A DNA stretch of 8,732 nt from Oscillibacter sp. Its GTDB lineage: Bacteria > Bacillota > Clostridia > Oscillospirales > Oscillospiraceae. The translations under genes and the position numbers were made by a program. Positions 6,706 to 8,732 of the stretch are shown in pieces. Location: contig JAHHSB010000052.1 of the NCBI GenBank assembly GCA_020025415.1, forward strand, positions 1 through 8,732, written 5' to 3'. Numbering within the stretch: position 1 is the stretch's first letter; each line of letters opens with the position of its first letter. The notes beneath the pieces are model-generated. The model was not told where the DNA came from, did no database searches, and saw only the letters and a program-made list of their open reading frames with translations.

Positions 6706-7212
6706 TTACAGGCCGATCCGGCGGCGGCAGCAGGCCTTGAACGGCGCCTGCAGGGCATGGAGCACCTTCTGCCAGGCAGTGACCGCGCCCCCCAGGGGCT
6801 CCACCATCAGTGAGAGGACCCCCGCCCGCCGGGCAGCCAGCACGTCGGTGAGCAGCTTGTCCCCCAGCATGGCCGTCTCCTCCGGCGCGGCGCCGGAAAG
6901 CTCCATCGCGGACAGCAAGCCCCGGGGGCTGGGCTTGCCTGCGCGGCCCTGGAAATCGATGCCCAGGTCCCCGCAAAATTCCGTCACCCGGTGTCCGGAT
7001 CGGTTGTTGGACACGATCATCACCGTGATCCCCGCCGCCTGAAGCTCCCCGATCCACGCCCGCAGGGCCTCATCCGGCCGGGCCACCGACTTGGGAGCCA
7101 GGGTAAAATCCAGGTCGCTGAGCAGCAGCCGCACCCCCAGCTCCTCCAGCCGCAGGGCCGTGAACTGATCGTAGCGGGCGGCCAGCAGATCCGGCACCAA
7201 AGAACATCGCAT
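6706..7212 (-). CDS. yqeG: YqeG-family HAD IIIA-type phosphatase (168 aa)
   Basis: A cytoplasmic HAD-superfamily hydrolase; the YqeG branch is widespread in Firmicutes and its substrate is not settled. Motif I is SDLDFTL at residues 32-38, with nucleophile D33 and acid/base D35. Motif II is IVSNNRSG (66-73), the motif III lysine is K93 in AGKPSP, and motif IV is GDKLLTDV (117-124). The usual motif I of the family is DLDNTL; here N is replaced by F, which need not affect catalysis. Length (family about 165-175) and overall layout fit YqeG closely. The ATG at 7212 has AAGGAGA upstream, and a promoter lies at 7245-7273. The nearest minus-strand gene downstream, efp, has its own promoter. Confidence 0.92.
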   Translation of the reverse strand: MRCSLVPDLLAARYDQFTALRLEELGVRLLLSDLDFTLAPKSVARPDEALRAWIGELQAAGITVMIVSNNRSGHRVTEFCGDLGIDFQGRAGKPSPRGLLSAMELSGAAPEETAMLGDKLLTDVLAARRAGVLSLMVEPLGGAVTAWQKVLHALQAPFKACCRRRIGL

Positions 7213-7244
7213 ATCTGAGTCTCCTTCATCATAAGCATAAGGCG

Positions 7245-7273
7245 AGTATACCAGCTTTTACTGACTTTCACAA
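7245..7273 (-). promoter_or_regulatory. Sigma-A-type promoter for yqeG
   Basis: On the minus strand TTGTGA (7273-7268), 17 bases, then TATACT (7250-7245), with the start expected about 25 bases before the yqeG ATG. The -35 box overlaps the ribosome site of the divergent plus-strand gene at 7288, so the two units are packed into 75 bases. Confidence 0.7.
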
Positions 7274-7287
7274 GGGGGCGCAAGGCT

Positions 7288-8052
7288 TTGCAGATCGTTC
7301 TTTCCGTTACTCCCCAGCAGCTGCGGGACGCGCTCCGCTACCGCTGCACGCCGGCCCATGTGGCCTACCGCATCGGGGCGGACTCCGGCCTGCTGCGGGG
7401 GAATCTCCTCCTCCAAAGCCGGGGCGGGCTGCTGTCACTGAGCGATTGGGAGGCACCGGAGATCGAGCAGCCGGAGCGCCTGGCCGCCGCCGTGGTCCAA
7501 GAGTGCCTGCACCAGGGCTACGACGGCGCAGTGCTGGATTTCGAGGACCGGCCCCGGCCCGACCGGCGGGCCTTTGTCCGGGTGTTGGCGGAGCGGATGC
7601 AGAAAAACCGGCGCCAGCTCTTTGTACCCGATCCCTACGCCGGAGCCGGGCAGGAGGTCATTCCCCTGCTCAACACTGCCCTTTCCGGCGGGAGCTACGT
7701 CCAGTATCTGCGGGAAAAGCGGAACGCCTACCCCCGCCAGCCGGCCCTGGATGTCCAGCGCCTGGCCATGGACTTTACCCTGCCCGAACCCCGGGGCGAG
7801 GGCCAGCCCCTGACGCTGGAGGAGCTCTCCGCCCTGATGGAGCAGGAACAGCCGGCGGTGTTTTTCTCCCCGGAGCTGTGCGCCCGGTACTTCACCTTTT
7901 CCCAAGGCGGGCGCACCCACTTCGTCCTCTTCGACGACGCGGGCACCATCGCCCAGAAGCTGCGCCTGGCAGAGGCCCAGGGCTACCGCACCGCCTTTCT
8001 CATGTATCCGGAGGTGCGGGATCTGCTGCCCCGGCTGCTGCCGGCAGAATAA
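7288..8052 (+). CDS. GH18-like TIM-barrel protein, cytoplasmic, role unknown (254 aa)
   Basis: Residues 78-86, GYDGAVLDFE-like, match the glycoside hydrolase 18 active-site strand seen in the YaaH/SleL spore glycosylases, with E86 in the catalytic acid position and D84 two before it. The C-terminal segment FVLFDDAGTIAQKLRLAEAQ (212-231), then GYRTAFLMYPEV, resembles the last strands of a GH18 barrel. There is no signal peptide, LysM repeat or membrane segment, and at 254 residues it is shorter than most GH18 catalytic domains (about 300-350). The start is TTG at 7288-7290, with AGGGGG nine bases upstream and no in-frame ATG before residue 104. No strong promoter is seen on this strand. It diverges from yqeG and ends at a two-hairpin block. 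It may be an active muramidase-like enzyme or a degenerate barrel; the family call is tentative. Confidence 0.72.
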   Translation: MQIVLSVTPQQLRDALRYRCTPAHVAYRIGADSGLLRGNLLLQSRGGLLSLSDWEAPEIEQPERLAAAVVQECLHQGYDGAVLDFEDRPRPDRRAFVRVLAERMQKNRRQLFVPDPYAGAGQEVIPLLNTALSGGSYVQYLREKRNAYPRQPALDVQRLAMDFTLPEPRGEGQPLTLEELSALMEQEQPAVFFSPELCARYFTFSQGGRTHFVLFDDAGTIAQKLRLAEAQGYRTAFLMYPEVRDLLPRLLPAE

Positions 8053-8056
8053 AAGA

Positions 8057-8099
8057 CCGGGGCGGCCCCTGCCTGGGCCCTGCCCAAGGGCCGCCCCGG
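8057..8099 (+). other. Large GC-rich hairpin after the GH18-like gene
   Basis: CCGGGGCGGCCC (8057-8068) and its perfect complement (8088-8099) enclose a 19-base loop that itself contains TGGGC/GCCCA (8074-8086). It starts four bases past the stop codon. No T-run follows directly, so it is not a complete terminator alone. It may protect the 3' end or act with the terminator just downstream. Confidence 0.6.
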
Positions 8100-8109
8100 C
8101 CGGGCAGAA

Positions 8110-8143
8110 AAAAAGCACCGCGGCATAAACCGCGGTGCTTTTT
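8110..8143. terminator. Strong bidirectional intrinsic terminator
   Basis: A perfect 14-bp stem (8110-8123 against 8130-8143) with core GCACCGCGG/CCGCGGTGC, a 6-base loop, an A-run on one side and a T-run on the other. It lies between the converging GH18-like gene and rpsU, five bases from the rpsU stop, and can serve both. Confidence 0.93.
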
Positions 8144-8148
8144 CGAGA

Positions 8149-8334
8149 TCAATAAAATCTCTTGTTCTTGTTCTTGCGAGCGGCCTCGGACTTCTTGCGG
8201 CGCTTCACGCTGGGGCTCTCGTAGTGTTCTCTTCTGCGAACCTCCGCGATGACGCCCGCCTTGGCGCAGCTGCGCTTAAAGCGCTTGAGCGCGCTGTCGA
8301 TGGACTCGCCGTCCTTTACATGAATCTCAGACAT
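8149..8334 (-). CDS. rpsU: Ribosomal protein bS21 (61 aa)
   Basis: Component of the 30S subunit near the anti-Shine-Dalgarno end of 16S rRNA, needed for initiation on many messages. The whole small protein matches S21: N-terminal [18 protein letters not shown], central [14 protein letters not shown], and a C-terminal run rich in Lys, Arg and Asn. The length fits the Firmicute form (about 57-61). The ATG at 8334-8332 is preceded by GGAGGGAGGG about eight bases upstream, an unusually strong ribosome site. It has a perfect consensus promoter and a two-hairpin leader of about 70 bases. It is a single-gene unit: terminator downstream, leuS end upstream on the same strand. Confidence 0.97.
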   Translation of the reverse strand: MSEIHVKDGESIDSALKRFKRSCAKAGVIAEVRRREHYESPSVKRRKKSEAARKNKNKRFY

Positions 8335-8405
8335 CTATATATCCCTCCCTCCGAGGTATCCGGCTCAAATCCTGGATACTTTAAGGGCCATACACATGGC
8401 TTAAC
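8335..8405 (-). promoter_or_regulatory. Two-hairpin 5' leader of rpsU
   Basis: Between the predicted transcription start (about 8405) and the ATG, GCCAT/ATGGC with a 4-base loop (8400-8387) can extend by flanking TTAA/TTAA across a bulge. It is followed by GTATCC/GGATAC (8379-8356), whose 12-base loop can add two GG/CC pairs. The second stem ends five bases before the GGAGGGAGGG ribosome site. Autoregulation by S21 is possible but is inference only. Confidence 0.45.
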
Positions 8406-8411
8406 ATATTT

Positions 8412-8440
8412 ATTATATAGATTCTCTGATGCATTGTCAA
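8412..8440 (-). promoter_or_regulatory. Perfect consensus sigma-A promoter for rpsU
   Basis: On the minus strand TTGACA (8440-8435), exactly 17 bases, then TATAAT (8417-8412). Both boxes match consensus at all 12 positions, as expected for a highly expressed ribosomal protein gene. Confidence 0.93.
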
Positions 8441-8472
8441 GTGGAATCTTGAAAATGAATTTGCTTCTATCT

Positions 8473-8491
8473 GGCAGCTCTGGAAGCTGCC
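8473..8491 (-). other. Hairpin downstream of leuS
   Basis: GGCAGCT/AGCTGCC, a perfect 7-bp stem with a 5-base loop, lies 45 bases past the leuS stop. No T-run follows (the next bases read AGATAGAA), so it is at best a weak or factor-dependent terminator, or an RNA 3'-end stabiliser. Read-through into rpsU is therefore possible. Confidence 0.4.
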
Positions 8492-8535
8492 CGCTGGGAT
8501 AAAACACTTGCAAGCGCCGCCGCGCGTAATTTCCC

Positions 8536-8732
8536 TTACTGAGGCTTCACGATCAGATTGACCAACCGGTTCTTGACCAGAATGGTCTTGACGATCTGCA
8601 TGCCCTCGGTGGCCTTCTGGACCTTATCCACCTGCATGGCAGCAGCCACCACGGCCTCCTGCTCGCTGTCGGCGGGCACAGTGACAGTGCCCTTGAGCTT
8701 GCCGTTGACCTGGACGGCCATCTCCACGGTGG
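8536..8732 (-). CDS. leuS: Leucyl-tRNA synthetase, last 64 residues (rest off the window edge)
   Basis: Leucyl-tRNA synthetase charges tRNA-Leu with leucine in the cytoplasm. Only the C-terminal domain is visible. It shows the family-typical AVQVNGKLKGTVTVP stretch near the edge and ends LVNLIVKPQ after KTILVKNR, which corresponds to the conserved LeuRS ending (K-x-I-V-x-x-K-L-V-N-I-V-x). The frame is open to the window edge, so the true start lies outside and the GTG and ATG near the edge are internal codons. The stop TAA is at 8538-8536. Valyl- and isoleucyl-tRNA synthetases end differently, so the identity is fairly secure despite the short fragment. Confidence 0.88.
   Translation of the reverse strand, partial: TVEMAVQVNGKLKGTVTVPADSEQEAVVAAAMQVDKVQKATEGMQIVKTILVKNRLVNLIVKPQ

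Noticed and set aside
6557..7057. 166-residue minus-strand open frame overlapping yqeG
   Set aside because: Same strand, different frame from yqeG, with Gly/Arg/Ala-rich composition and no domain, and it runs through the efp promoter. yqeG has all HAD motifs.
8356..8400. tRNA or T-box-like element upstream of rpsU
   Set aside because: The CTCAAATCC stretch recalls a T-loop, but there is no acceptor stem, anticodon arm or T-box consensus around it. Two simple hairpins explain the pairing.

Overview
The window is ordinary chromosomal housekeeping DNA from a GC-rich anaerobic Firmicute, most likely a Clostridia/Oscillospiraceae gut bacterium of the Flavonifractor/Lawsonibacter/Intestinimonas kind. 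The placement is inferred from the high GC content, strong AGGAGG-type ribosome binding sites, consensus sigma-A promoters lying in short AT-rich islands, a CD1247-type zinc-ribbon protein next to efp, a YqeG phosphatase and a type II pantothenate kinase. No insertion sequence, CRISPR array, tRNA, phage gene or clear sign of gene transfer was seen.

Left part (1-3870, minus strand). Reading leftwards from a good promoter at about 3842-3870 come pncB (nicotinate phosphoribosyltransferase), a hairpin that looks like a weak terminator, cls (cardiolipin synthase, GTG start) and, 29 bases on, a lipoate-protein ligase gene that runs off the left edge. The ligase is truncated by the window but is clearly real.

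Middle (3900-5390, plus strand). A divergent promoter at 3910-3938 drives a structured leader of about 125 bases, then a type II pantothenate kinase (coaW-like) overlapping by 14 bases a small SdpI-family membrane protein. A strong bidirectional terminator closes this unit. With pncB and the lipoate ligase, the left half handles entry points to three cofactors: NAD, CoA and lipoate.

Right part (5400-7273, mostly minus strand). yqeG (HAD phosphatase) has its own promoter. efp (elongation factor P) has its own promoter and is followed by a strong terminator, a leader-like hairpin and the CD1247-type acidic zinc-ribbon gene. On the plus strand, 7288-8052 encodes a cytoplasmic GH18-like TIM-barrel protein of unknown role with a TTG start.

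Far right (8050-8732). A two-hairpin intergenic block separates the GH18-like gene from rpsU (ribosomal protein S21), which is transcribed leftwards from a perfect consensus promoter (TTGACA, 17 bp, TATAAT) through a leader with two hairpins. The end of leuS (leucyl-tRNA synthetase) enters from the right edge. I see no convincing novel multi-gene system. The items most worth a second look are the coaW and rpsU leaders, the GH18-like protein and the CoaW-SdpI gene pair.
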